NCBI RefSeq assembly: GCF_017654505.1
Contig: NC_054549.1
Span: 22,809,935-22,873,934, forward strand
Origin: Polyodon spathula
Lineage: Eukaryota; Chordata; Actinopteri; Acipenseriformes; Polyodontidae
Length of the DNA: 64,000 nucleotides
Reading direction: 5' to 3'
Shown here: piece after piece, positions 11,681-22,889 of the stretch
Layout: each line of letters begins with the position of its first letter
Numbering within the stretch: the first letter of the stretch is position 1
The notes under the pieces: generated by a model
The model's database searches: none
What the model saw: only the letters and a program-made list of their open reading frames with translations
Told to the model about the DNA's origin: nothing
Position numbers and translations under genes: made by a program

Positions 11681-14323
11681 CTGCAAAGAAAGAAACGGTA
11701 CATCTGCATTAGACGTCTGTTTAACACGCGGAACTCAAATCACGATATAGACTAACCTCACCTGCTTTACAAAGAATCGCAGGTGAACTCAATTGGTACT
11801 ATGAAGTATTGATAGATTAGTCCCTTGGGTTTTAGTTGGGTTTTATTCCAGTTATTGTAACATGATCACTGGAACAGCTCCAATAGCTGAAGGGGTCATG
11901 GGTGATGGGGAGCCACGTCCTGTTCAGATTCTAGTTCCGATCCAGGCTAGCGTGAGCACTCCCCAAAAGTGTTATCCCGTTCCGAAAATAAACAAGCAAA
12001 AGTTAATTACAGCAAGTGCACGCGTGCCCTCTCTCTCAGCCATTGTACATTGTTGAGGATATAATGTAAAACCTATTTGAGAACAAAGAGCTTATAATAC
12101 GTTTAGAAGTGTTCAGAATTAATATCTGTGTGGTTTTGCTATTTATTACTTGGTTCTTCCTGGTCATGAGAAATCATGTGAAACTGTGACCTCTGTACCT
12201 GGTACATTTAGCAAATTAGTTTTATTCTACTGGGTGCAATTAGCCAATCAGCTGCTGTCCCTAATGACAGTGATTTGAAAAATATATATAGTTTATGTAA
12301 CAGTAATTTGCAGCTCATTTAAAAAATCTGGATTTATAAAGGTTAAGTCTCGATTTACTAGTTAGATTTTTTTCATTTCTCATTTTCTCATTTCCCATTA
12401 TAGAATCTTACCAGTAGCACTGTCCTGAAAACCCAAGACAGATGACAGCTGTGGTTTCGAACTGGAAGAAAAAGAGGCACAAAAATGATTATTGCATTTT
12501 GCATATGTATAGTGTGTATGGAGACTGGAAGTCTCGTTGTCCAGCTACCTTTCTGTATGACAGTTTAGAGTTTGACATAGCTAGAGAACTATATCTCATA
12601 GGGTACAGGATGTCTGTACTACTGAAAGATGTGATCGTTATAAAAAGAGACCAGTTCGAACAAGGCTTCTCAAACTCTGTGCTGGGGACCCCCTGTGGCT
12701 GCTGGTTTTCATTCCAACAAACTCTCAATTACTTAACTAGACCCTTAATTAATTCCTTAATTAGACCGTTTTGCTTGTTTCCAGCTCTTGAACAGTTGCA
12801 TATTTCAAGTTAGCTGTAACATTCTATAAGTAACTTGAACTGCAACTTTTTGGCTTTTTAAGAGCTGAAAACAAGTAAAAGGTCTAATTAAGCAAATTAT
12901 CAGTTCAGTTAAGGGTCTAGTTTAGTAATTGAGAGCTCGGTTGGAATGAAAACCAGCAGCCACGGGGGTCCCCAGGACGAGTTTGAGAAGCCCAGGGTTA
13001 GAATATACTTACTTGCTTCAGCGGGCTGCACGATGAAATAGGTGTTTCTAGCTAAAAGAGAAAAAAGAAAAACACATGAACATCTTACCCTTCTATATTC
13101 TATTCGGTTTAATGAAAGCCACTGCATATATCTGCAGAACCTCTTATCCTGAAACTTGGTATTAACAATATTTAGTTTAAGTTTTTGAGAATATCAGACT
13201 CTAGGTGTGCAGCATATGGTGGTGTCTAATATTTAGGAGTGATCCCCAGTTGTGCTGCTTTCCTAGAGAAACATTTTGGGGGACCGTTCTACTTGTGAGA
13301 CGTCTTGCTTAATCAAACATTTAGCTAAAGAGGAGACGATTGTCTATTCAGAGATACCTGGCTGTTTAGTAAGTAAGGGGTCTGAGTGGGGAAACATGGG
13401 CAGTATAATCCCCACCCATAGTCTTGCTGTAAATCATTTTTTGTTGCCATAATTTGTTCCAGTACTGTAACCCTTGTCTTGTCACTGGTAATTTTCACAG
13501 CAGGACTACATTTACCAGAATGCATTGGGGTGTTGAAAAGCCTGAACTGTCCTAGTGTATATGATATCATATGGTAACCCTACATCTACAACCAAAAGTT
13601 TTGCATCCCATAGAAGTTTAGGATTGAGACAATTTAAAAATAAATAAATAACATTAGCTGCACTTAATTTATAGCTTTTATTCAACATTGTGTAGTGAAA
13701 GAAAAATGATACAAATAAAATCTAATGGAAGCCACAACAGTAGTTCAGTATTTCGTGTTTTGAGAAAGATTTTGAAATGTTTCAGATTTGTTAGTTTTGC
13801 ATTAAGTATATGGGCAAACTACAAAGCGGTGTGCAATTCAATATGTTAATGTAACATTATTCAGCATTAAACATTTAACTTTTGGCCACAAGCTCTGTCC
13901 CCCCAGAGCAGATCATGACATAATATTGATACTTATTTTTCTGTGACTTGTGTGGAAAAATATGACATTTCAAATGATGTCTCAATCCTAAAATTCTAGG
14001 TGATGCAAAACTTTTGGCCACAGCTTCATACTTTTGTGAACTCAAGCCCCCCTTTCACCTGCAGCAGAATGCTTCATGAGGTCACAGCTCAGCCTCCGCT
14101 TGTTGATTGCCTTCAGGGCCCGCTCTGTCAGCTCCACAGCGTAGTCCTCTGGGTAGTAATCCAGTAGTAGGCTGGCTACCTGTTCCTTGCTGGCCAGCTC
14201 CAGAGGTCCTCGGGGGATGCGGTCATAGCCCTTGTCCACAGCCAGCTCGGAGAGCTTATACTTCAGCCTCCTGAACTCGAGTTCCTGCAGCTCATCCAAG
14301 ACTTTCAGCAGCACCTCCATCAT
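11634..14323 (-). CDS. Candidate pyrin-only-like protein gene (3-exon model)
   Basis: Model: exon 1 14323-14059, exon 2 13051-13013, exon 3 11680-11634; 351 nt, 116 aa plus stop. Exon 1 carries a full pyrin domain (entry below) and ends at GCAG|GTGAAA in phase 1. Exon 2 is a 39-nt micro-exon with a long pyrimidine tract, acceptor TTTTAG and donor GCAA|GTAAGT; it keeps the phase and adds ARNTYFIVQPAEA. Exon 3 follows TTTCTTTCTTTGCAG and adds THNLVFKKQEIVKST before TGA; AATAAA lies about 80 nt further on. The frame is open throughout with no CARD, NACHT or caspase domain, so the product would be a PYD-only protein, a class that in mammals dampens inflammasome assembly. Only the PYD exon is firm. 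Missed exons could instead make this the head of an ASC-, NLRP- or caspase-like gene. Confidence 0.5.
12662..12994. mobile_element. Palindromic (foldback) MITE
   Basis: The ends are near-perfect inverted repeats over more than 100 bp: GGCTTCTCAAACTC with GGGGACCCCC, GGCTGCTGGTTTTCATTCCA and CAATTACT.AACTAGACCCTTAA on both arms. The roughly 330-bp element would fold into one long hairpin. It has no coding capacity; hAT-like non-autonomous origin is a guess. It lies in intron 2 of the PYD gene model. Confidence 0.85.
13013..13051 (-). CDS. Candidate micro-exon of the PYD gene
   Basis: A 39-nt segment is bracketed by a strong pyrimidine tract with acceptor TTTTAG and by donor GCAA|GTAAGTAT. It enters and leaves in phase 1, matching the end of the PYD exon. 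The peptide ARNTYFIVQPAEA has no recognised function. The splice signals are good but there is no transcript evidence. Confidence 0.45.
13505..13530 (+). promoter_or_regulatory. ZNF143/SBS-like motif
   Basis: ACTACATTTACCAGAATGCA closely resembles the ZNF143-binding consensus ACTACAATTCCCAGAATGC. No + strand gene starts nearby, so it may be chance or part of an old repeat. Confidence 0.35.
13583..14028. mobile_element. Tc1/mariner-type MITE
   Basis: A 446-bp element with inverted ends of about 50 bp, sharing CCAAAAGTTTTGCATC and AGG.TTGAGAC, and flanked by TA on both sides (13581-13582 and 14029-14030), the Tc1 target duplication. No transposase remains. It lies in intron 1 of the PYD gene model. 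A fragment of the same family is at 41165-41260. Confidence 0.88.
14059..14323 (-). CDS. Pyrin-domain exon
   Basis: The exon codes for 88 residues plus one base. The fold is a death-domain-family pyrin domain, a homotypic interaction module of inflammasome proteins. Recognisable signatures are LLKVLDELQELEFRRLKYKL (helices 1-2, residues 5-24), YDRIPRGPLELA (33-44), and LLDYYPEDYAVELTERAL followed by KAIN (helices 4-6). Fish NLRP, ASC and caspase PYDs share the IPRG.LE and YY.EDYA patterns. The start chosen is the first of two adjacent ATGs at 14323, just after a possible acceptor TTGTTCAG; an in-frame ATG at 14347 would add eight residues. The donor GCAG|GTGAAA ends the exon in phase 1, as expected when a PYD is one exon. 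Confidence 0.88.
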
Positions 14324-14504
14324 GCTACCTGAACAAGACCACAGCACAGCCTCCTGGGGAAAGGGATCCTCAGATCAAATCTGCAAGTTTAACTGCTAAG
14401 CTTTGTTGAGGTGGATTAGACAGCCAAACTAAACACTAAACAATATGACCTCATTTACCATTGTACATTTGCACAGAAATCTTCCCATGGCTATAGTATG
14501 AATT

Positions 14505-14725
14505 TACCATAGTTTAATGCTCCACATTTGAAATGTGCTTTATCATACGTCTCCAGGCTTTACCATGCTTTAATACACTTTGCTTATGCTATGGTGATAG
14601 TTTAGAAGGGTTAGTTTACCGTGGTTTGTTTTTTAAAATGCTTTACCAGACCTCTCTGTGCTTTATGATGCTTATATATGCTTTACCATGCTTTCACTAT
14701 GTGATATTACAATTTGGTATGCTTT
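14505..14725. repeat. Dispersed 40-bp minisatellite units, inverse orientation
   Basis: GCTTTACCAGACCTCTCTGT, TGCTTTACCATGCTTT and similar strings are the reverse complement of the 3141-3660 repeat, diverged. From 14726 to 15180 nothing is recognised. Confidence 0.7.
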
Positions 14726-15184
14726 TACTAAGGGGAAAGTTTATCAGGGATCAGACACACAAGAGGGGTATATGTAGTTTTACTAAAAACTTCTATGACA
14801 TACATTGCAACAGGAACGTGCTCAATGTTTTGAAATTACTAGTATAACTCATTCTTAATTTACTGCAGTCCTTAATTACAGATGAGCTTATTAACGTCGT
14901 TATTGCATAAGAGACTCCCATGAATTAGATTGCAAGATCGATAAGAAACCAATCTTTACAACCGCACTCTGCATTTTCAACATATTTACCCACAGTTATT
15001 GCAAAAGACATACGATGAAACAATTGTCTACCCCTAGTTTTACTGTACCGTTGTGTCTAATTAAAAAGGGGAACTTCCAGAAATTCAATGACAAATGTTT
15101 TGGCTAAAAGTCTCTTTCGGTTACTTAAGATACTTTTAGTCAAAACTTAAACGAGTTCACCACGTTTTAAAATGTAGCACTATG

Positions 15185-15510
15185 AAGTATTTCAGCCCAT
15201 CAGCACTTGTCCGGCTCCTAATAGCTGATTGATCTCAGAACCCAGTGATTCAGCCTCAACACCATGCCTCGGTATCCCATTCCCTCACCACTCTCTGTGT
15301 GAAGAAGTGTCTCCTTCCATCTGTCCTATGTCCTCTGGTCCTGGTTTCTGTGCTGCGCTTAAAGTCAAACTTTATCAACTCCTTTTAAGATTTTAAATAC
15401 TTTAATCATGTCCCCCTTGATTCTTTGTTCCAGGCTAATGGATTCATCTGTTTCACCCTCTCTTCGTATCTCATTCCTAGCCCTGGCATTAGTCTGGTTG
15501 CTCTACATAT
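15185..15510 (-). mobile_element. LINE 3' end fragment
   Basis: Reverse copy of the 7040 family: TCCCTCACCACTCTCTGTGT, CCTCTGGTCCTGGTTTCTGT and CTTTGTTCCAGGCTAATGGA. It stops inside the conserved RT C-terminal segment (GCATTAGTCTGGTTGCTCT). An ATT-rich tract follows at 15520-15565; nothing else is recognised up to 16430. Confidence 0.8.
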
Positions 15511-16434
15511 TAAAACAGAATCACAATTATTATTATTATTACTAAAAATTATTATTATTATTACTAAAAAAGCAAAACATTGTACTTACTTCTTGTTGAG
15601 AAATGCTGAGAAATGTTTCTTTTTTTATTACTGAAAAGTACCCAGACTTTTCTGTTTAGCACAAACCACTGTGATAATATCCTGTTAAGGGTGTTAAAAC
15701 CACACCTGTCAGCTTACCCACACGCTGTGAAAGGCATTTCAAAGAAAGGGGGCTCTAGTTTGGTAATGCAGTCACTGTCTGATCATTGTGTGGCTACACT
15801 GTAAACTAGCTTTCTAATGAAATCGCCATTTGGGTCCATTGAAGTGAATGGAGAGGCATGGGCTGGACTTGAACCGCTAACCTCAAAGACATATGTCTTA
15901 TCATTAGGTCTTACCATTTTAATTCCCACTTCTCTACCTCCCTTTCTGTATTAATTAGTAGCTGTTAAGCTGTCTTCATCCTAATAAAGAGAAACTACTG
16001 AAGTCCCAGTATTTCTCTGGGTTTACTTAAACTGGGTTTAAGATACATGCTTTCTGAAGGAGATTTTAAATGGATGGACTTGTTATTTAATGCTGAAAAA
16101 TCTATCAGGATAACTCTGTTAAATGAGTAAAAAAAACAAAAGCATAATGATAAACTAGGTGGATGCCAGAATGAAATGCAATTAGGATCAGCGATGAGCG
16201 ATCAATGCCATTTGTCACGTCTGTTTGAAATAAAAATGAAGCGAAACCGAATCAAGCTCAGTCAAGATATATGACGGTAAAAACCAGTGACATAATTTTG
16301 CAATTAATAGCTTTTTCTGAGTTGAGTTAGAAAACAGAATCAGCTAAAATAAATTTAAAGGGACGTCATGCGATCAAAAACTAAACCTCAACACTTAGTG
16401 TGCAGACGATTATATTGGGACAGCATCTCTCTTA

Positions 16435-16927
16435 AGCCCCTTTCACACTGGCACTCGGTCCTGGCTAACAGGGTCTCAATCCCATGTAGTCCGAAACCAC
16501 GTACCTGGTCAGACCCAGGTTAACAGGGGTCCCAGAGACCCACCTCAGGATGTGGGTCGACATGATTTGACCCAGGTTGCTTGATGGATGTTCGTGAGTC
16601 GACACGACAACAGCCACGCCTGCGTGAAAGTTTCACTTCTGCAAGGAAAATTTCCGTTTAGCCATATTTTTGTTGATTAAGACACAGCATGAACCAGATT
16701 GCAGCAGGGATGAAGAAACATTTGCTATGATCAACATTTGGGCAGATGGTTCAATCCAGGGAAGCTTGGATGGAAGCGTCAGTAGGAAGCTGCTTCCAAG
16801 GCCATTGATACACGTATTGTGTACTTGTGTCTGTCACCCAGGTCAACCCTTTCTCAAAAGCAGTGTGAAATCTCGCATGACGCCAGGTCCTGACACCTGG
16901 GTAGAACATGCCAGTGTGAAAGGGGCT
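16435..16927 (+). mobile_element. PIF/Harbinger-type element with Myb/SANT remnant
   Basis: A perfect 19-bp terminal inverted repeat, AGCCCCTTTCACACTGGCA, bounds a 493-bp element. Flanks are TTA on the left and GTA on the right, so a 3-bp TTA/TAA-type target duplication could have decayed. Inside, the + frame near 16695-16800 reads EETFAMINIWADGSIQGSL, like the Myb/SANT (trihelix) DNA-binding domain of the accessory protein of Harbinger transposons. No transposase is present, so this is an internally deleted, non-autonomous copy. Confidence 0.8.
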
Positions 16928-17322
16928 GTAGACCCTGTGAAAGGGTAACGTCGTGGTCAAGGCTGACACATGGCACAAAAGTAGACCCAGAGTCGGAAGG
17001 CTGCAGTTTAAACGCGGATGCACACTTTAATTAACAAAACACATGATTTGAACGAACACAAATCAACATGCGCCGTCTGTTCAGGCTGAAATTAACCCCA
17101 TCCCTGCCAAACTTAAATTCTAAATAATTTAACTTTATTTGTACCCCACAAAATACACACTATTTCCACGACAGGGCTTCCATCCTACTACAGACCCATT
17201 GAACTACATTTAAAAAGAGTGAAAAACTGGGAATTCTTAAATTCATTGAAACTGTAGCAGTTCAGAAGCAGTTAAGTTATATAATAACACAATCATAATA
17301 TAAAAAGGTAACATTAGGTATG

Positions 17323-17380
<58 letters not shown>

Positions 17381-19195
17381 AGAGATTAACTTAAAAGGCT
17401 AACTTAATAGGTAGCACTTCAAAGATTTGTACAAAAATAACCATGTTCCAGGAAGTTAAACAGAATATGAATAATTAAACAAATAATCCATAGGTTGCTT
17501 TATTGTATTTTTTTTTAATAAATGATTGTGCTGTCAATGTGCTGAGCACAGGGCTACAGTTTTTTTTAAAACAATATTTTACAATTCTACATGTTTCTGA
17601 ACGGAACAGAAAATGATGGCTGAAAACTGTGACGTCTCATAACTCTGTTTAATACCCATTACATTTCAGATGGAGTGGGAAGGAATATCCCTGCAATTTG
17701 TACGCAGTGGATATAACAGGCTGGTGTGTATCTATGCACCCCCCCCGGCGCCTGCCGCCGCCTCTGCTCATACAGGCCACCCGGGAAATGCTCATGGGTT
17801 GCATGTAGACAGTTTGACCACAGAGACCACAGTACTTCCTGCTGGTAACACCCGACATGAAGGAAACCAAGAGGGATATTAATAGCTAGCTAGTTAGTTT
17901 GTAAATAACTGTTGTCTTCATCTGTCCAGATCACCTTTCTTCGTAATATCAGTTTGTTTGATGCCCGACTACCTTTCCTGGCTAATTCTTTACACAAAGT
18001 GTATCTAATTGCTGTGTGTTTCATATAGTTAATTATTAAACACACATGTCACAGAATTACAATGTCAGGATGACGTCTCTGCTCAGGATGTTTCAACCAG
18101 GAAGGAGTAATAAAATAAACACTAGAACAAAAATAAACACAATTATATCTTTAACTAGGTGGTTGTAGATCGAGCCACGCGCTTCCAAACATAAACACAT
18201 AAACTCCCCTACATTAAATAATTATCTATTTTTTACACAGCACTTCACAAACCACCCCTTCCTCTACTAATACATAAATGATCTCTCATTCGCCATTACG
18301 ACCCGTGAACACCTATTTTATACACCAGTGTGGATCGCAGCCTAATTCCACGTGTTTTGACAGGGAGAAATTTAACCCCATCCTTGCCAACCTAATATGT
18401 AAGTGTGGTGTACTTGCCTATAACTGTGTTCTGGACCTCCTTTGTCACAAATTATTAACCACAATCTGGGTTTCAAGTGAAATAATACCATAAATGTTAC
18501 CTATTGGGCACTTCGTTTGATTTGCTAAGTATTTCTCAACATGTGCAGTTGTGAAAGAAACACATATCATTTCATTTTATAACATGATCCCTGCTTCAAT
18601 ACCAGGTCAAAGTATGTACCGAGTTTGCTTACTCTGTTCTCAGGAAGTCTGCTACAGTCTATACATGTCACTGGCTGCAAAGCATGTCAATCAATAGGGG
18701 AAGAAGATCATTGGTTAATGACATGAAAAAAGGTGTTGAAGGGGTGGCATTGCCTCTTATGTCACTCTGCAGGTGAATTGACCTAGGATGTGTAGAATTT
18801 CATGACACTAAAACCATATAAAATATTAGAGTATTGTCCAAAAACACTATGCTGTAATTTACTACAATGTGCGCTGAAGAGAATATGTGCTGGTTTGGAT
18901 GGTAAAATAATAGAATATATAATAGTGGTAGAGATTCCGTTGACCTAGTATGGTAATAATGCATAATACACATTTTTAACAAAATACAAATTTTAAAAAT
19001 AGAAAAATGCATTTGTTTGACGTTTGCATAATAGCCTCATATACACTATTATCATGACAGCGCTATCTTATCAGCACTTTCTCGTCTTCAAGGATAGTAA
19101 AAAGATAGGACAGTGATGTAATAGATGGGCAAAGTTAAGACATGGGCGAGTGCCTGGAGCCCAGAAAGGCTATCCTTGTTCAGACTGTAAGTGGA
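16928..19195. other. Intergenic with a CA repeat, no gene recognised
   Basis: No coding signal I trust. A (CA)n run lies at 17328-17379. Frames at 17649-17882 and 18278-18493 have no recognisable family. Confidence 0.5.
18570..18785 (+). repeat. Unclassified interspersed repeat (GCATGTCA..AATAGGG family)
   Basis: Contains AAAGCATGTCAATCAATAGG and ATTGGTTAATGACATG. Diverged copies occur at 39780-39985 (+), 43420-43615 (+) and 63540-63775 (-). No coding capacity; class unknown. Confidence 0.55.
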
Positions 19196-22065
19196 ATTGA
19201 AAACGTTCGGTTATTACCATAACCTTGGCTCCCTGAAAAGAATGACAGCCATTAGCAAATGGGAAGAGCCTCTCTGACCCGTCAGTCACTGAGCACATAT
19301 GAAGAAAGTTGCCCCTGCTGTAAGGGGGAAGTCCCTCCCACCTCCTGCTGAAGAGGGATGTCCTCCTTAAACCAATCAGAAAAAGACACAGATCCCTTAT
19401 GACTTAATTGATTGTCTATTTGTCTTAACCCTAGCTTCAAAGCATCTGGTACCATCCAGTTTCTCTTTGAAGTAGCCAGTTTTTATAACCATGATAAAAT
19501 CAACTAATTTCCTAAGAAAATTTCTATTTCTAGTTTGTAAAGACGTTTAACATAAAAACAATGATCCACCCTAAAAGGCAAATGCCTTACATGTTAGAAC
19601 TGGACATCAAAGTGACCAGAAAGATCTTAATCAAATTATTGTCTAAGTAGGAATTTAACCAGAATCTGACTTAATCTTTAACCCATTCGGTGAGTTGTAT
19701 TTTAAGACCAAAAATTCATTTATATCTAAATAAAATGTTCCAACATGCCCCGGTTTTTAAATATTTAAGAAGAAAAGTTTTGTTTTTTCTTTATAAATAT
19801 TACACTCCCTATATCTCTGTTGTTCTGTGCTAGTTTAAACTAAAACTAAAGAAATGAAAGAAGATTTCTAAAGCCTTTAAAAGTTATTCCAAAGAATATC
19901 CGATTCCAAAATATGCTTATTAGCTTCTTCAACAGATCACCCATCCTATTTCAGGACTTTTGTCGTTCATAGGAGCCACGCTCATTTCTCTTTTGGCTTT
20001 CAAGGAGCTTTGACTTGTTCTCTGCCAGAATTTTTCCTCATCTTCACCTGTGGGTGTCTGTAAACTCAACGGATTCATGTGCCAGGTAAATATCAGACCA
20101 GGCTTTCGTTTCGAATTCACTGGCTTCTGGGGTAGGTAACTTACTGTGTCTCATCTGAAAAATGTGCGCTAATGCAAAACAGAAAGTCAGGGGGTGCTTT
20201 TCACCTAGATTTAACATATAAAAATTCTGTGAGATCGCTGAGAATGCACTATTAATAATTTCCATTATTAATCATTTTCAATCTGCTCTTTTTGTCCCTA
20301 TCTCTTCTAACAAGATATCATTCCATTTCAATAGATTTAACCATATCTATATCTATCCATTCTGCAGTGCTAATCAAACATAATAATAACAATAATGTTA
20401 GTAACATTATACATGTGTTAGTACATATCATCTTTATCTTATGTTCAATCCAAAAATGATACTTTCTCTTTGAGCATGGAATACAGTTGATGACATTCTT
20501 AATTATTCTAATTTGCACGATATTAATTATGTTCTAAATGATTTTATATGTGCAATTGTGACTCCAGGACGTGAAGGTTACTCACTCCCGTGTCTATCAA
20601 ATTTTCCCAACTGTTTAAATTTTCCATCTCTAGGAGGTTAATATTGTATATTTTTATATATAATATTAGATGCATCATTGTTAAACCAGATCACTATGCA
20701 TTGCTATTCGCATAATTCTTTCAATTATTATACATATTCCTCGACATGGCTTATGCATAACATGTTCCCAAGTCAGACTATAGTTCTTTGATTCAAACCA
20801 TAGCTGCTTTCCTAATTATGTTTATTTTTTTTTATGTTTTTCCACTCAAATTGTTCCATTCTTGTGAAACCAAAAAACATCAACATCATTAATAGCATTG
20901 TACGACAGTAAGCATTCCTGCAAATATGACTTCATATCTGGGCCACTTGTTATTGATGTAGCAACACAGAGTTCAGTATTCTTATCCAATTGACTGTGCT
21001 TAAATTCAATTGCCACAAATTGTCTGGTTTCTTAACTGGCAAGTCTAGGTTGTTAACCGCTAAACTCTCTCGCTGTAGCAGAGATTCTGTTTGTGTATCT
21101 TTGTGACACAGCTCAGGGTGTTTCCTGAATGTCTGACACCTTCCCATTATCAGGCTCCATTGTTACACTTATCTCCCTGTAGCTATCTGTGATTACCTGT
21201 TTTGTGTTTGATGGCTACAGCATTTGTGAATTGTAAATAACAGATCTCTCATCTTGGTCCGACTGTTCCAAGAAATTTTCATAATGATCAAAAACCAATC
21301 ACATTCTTTCTTTTGCTTTCTGTTTTAAAATGGCCATTTTTCTCTTCATTATGACATTCTCATGTTTTTCACAATTCAATTGCCCTGTGTTCTCACTGGC
21401 TTATTCAGCAATTTCACATATTTTATCTGAATATCCATCAGTTCTTTCTGAATTTCCCTCAATTCTGTTTCTGTAGAACTTCATTTATCCCTAAGATTGT
21501 CATTCACTTTTCCAAGTTCTGATTGTGTAGCAACAAGAACTGTCTGCCGTTTTAAACGCTTCCAGCTCTAGTTTGTTTTCTTTTAATTCAGTTTCTGATT
21601 TTTCAATTTGGCATTTTAGTTTGGGTATTTCATCAACTTTATCCTTGAGATATTCAACAGTTTGATTCCTAGCCATTCCACAATTTGCCTGCTTTGTTTT
21701 CTTTTTCTTTTTTTTTTGATTGCGCCTCCCACAAGCGCTCAATATGTGTTCATACATATTTATTTCATTCTCAGAACTTTCATAAGGACCTTCCTTACAA
21801 TCTTTAGCTGTCCAGTCCACACTCCAAATGGTCCAATCATTACAGCAGTTAACATTGTCATTTTGTTTAGACATATTAACACAGTGATTTCAGAAGTTCT
21901 AACTTAACTCTTCTATAACTTGAGTTCAGAGTTTCCAACTTAACTTGTGTAAGTTCAGAGGTTGTAACTTAACTTTTTTATAGCCTCTGTTCAGAGGCTG
22001 TAACTTAACTCTTCTTTAACTTGAATTCAGAGGTTTTAATGACATCTTATAACCTCTGTTACGAT
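19196..22065 (-). other. Degenerate sequence, possibly an unknown retroelement
   Basis: AT-rich DNA with scattered short - frames rich in Lys, Glu and Leu (21500-21874, then shifted frames to about 21350, and 19929-20265). It could be a decayed gag-like gene, but no protease, RT or integrase motif was found. The left end (19190-19300) has a TTATTACCATAACCTTGGCT motif reminiscent of widespread fish repeats. Confidence 0.3.
21500..21874 (-). pseudogene. Unidentified coiled-coil ORF, frameshifted
   Basis: A 124-codon frame starting MSKQNDNVNCCNDW. Residues 1-50 are Trp/Cys-rich; a Lys run follows; residues 75-110 (VEYLKDKVDEIPKLKCQIEK, then SETELKENKLELE) look like a coiled coil. Past the stop, coiled-coil coding resumes in another frame (ATQSELGKVNDNLRDK; then TETELREIQKELMDIQIK), so a longer gene seems to have been broken by frameshifts and stops. 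A tandem repeat flanks it upstream. Architecture alone suggests a gag-like retroelement protein; I do not recognise the family. Confidence 0.3.
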
Positions 22066-22070
22066 ACACA
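21886..22070. repeat. Short degenerate tandem repeat
   Basis: Four imperfect units of roughly 40-55 bp containing AACTTAACT and TTCAGAG, just upstream of the coiled-coil ORF on the - strand. Confidence 0.75.
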
Positions 22071-22356
22071 AATAGACAGATTCTTATACTGCGATATAAG
22101 TTTCTTGTCTTGACAAACACTTGGGATCCTCTCCCATTTCCAGGTGATCAATCTGGTTCTCTAACAGTATACTTTTATAATTTTAACACTTACAATGAGC
22201 AAACAGTTACAGTGCTTTATAAGTTTTGCCCAAGGTCTGTATAACCTCCGCACTGGTTGATCTAAAATTTATTCTCGGAAATTTCTAGTCTTCTGTCCAT
22301 GTCTAACGCTATACAATTTTCATACCCATCTGTGAACAGGATGGCTTTTCAGGGGT

Positions 22357-22889
22357 GACGTCAGACCAGAAATAGACTCCAAACACTGATGAATGACAGT
22401 GAGTTTTATTGCAAATAATAATAAACAAAACGTGTTAAACAAAACACACAAAACAACAAGACAAAACAAACGTGGACGAACCTAACAAACAAGTATCTTG
22501 CCGGCACCTTCCGCACGCTGTAGCAATTGTTATTTTTAATCTCAAAGACTTTCTCTCACCCATTCTCCACTCACGAACACACAACCCCGAGTGAGTGAAA
22601 ACATGCAGCTTTTATGCAGCTGTACCGAGACTCGATTGCTAATCAATCATTCAATTGGAGTCTCGGTACAACTGCACGTGAATTAATAAAAGTGCAATTC
22701 CCCATGCTCACATATTATTTTACTTGCACGTGAAGTGCTGTGCATTCATTGCGCCTAAATACAAAATAAACATTTTAAACACTTGTGCTCGTAACCCATA
22801 TTTATATCCTGTGTATTTTATACATAAACACCAACATTAAACACACTACATACAACAGAAAACACAAATAAACACAAAGGCATGGGACA
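22357..22889 (-). mobile_element. LTR (3' LTR) of an LTR retrotransposon
   Basis: Read on the - strand the segment starts TGTCCCATGCCTTTGTG, right after a purine tract (AAGGGGGGG at 22912-22904), as a 3' LTR follows a polypurine tract. About 270 nt in is a TATA-like GCATAAAAGC, and further on GCAATAAAACTCACTG gives a poly(A) signal, an order fitting U3-R-U5. The right-hand limit is uncertain (near TGACGTCA). No second LTR was found in the window. Confidence 0.55.

Noticed and set aside
12442..12813. 123-codon + frame ending in the palindromic element
   Set aside because: Half of it translates the foldback MITE; no recognisable family.
14059..14323. Calling the PYD gene ASC (pycard)
   Set aside because: No CARD exon could be found downstream; PYDs of ASC, NLRP and caspase proteins cannot be told apart from this exon alone.
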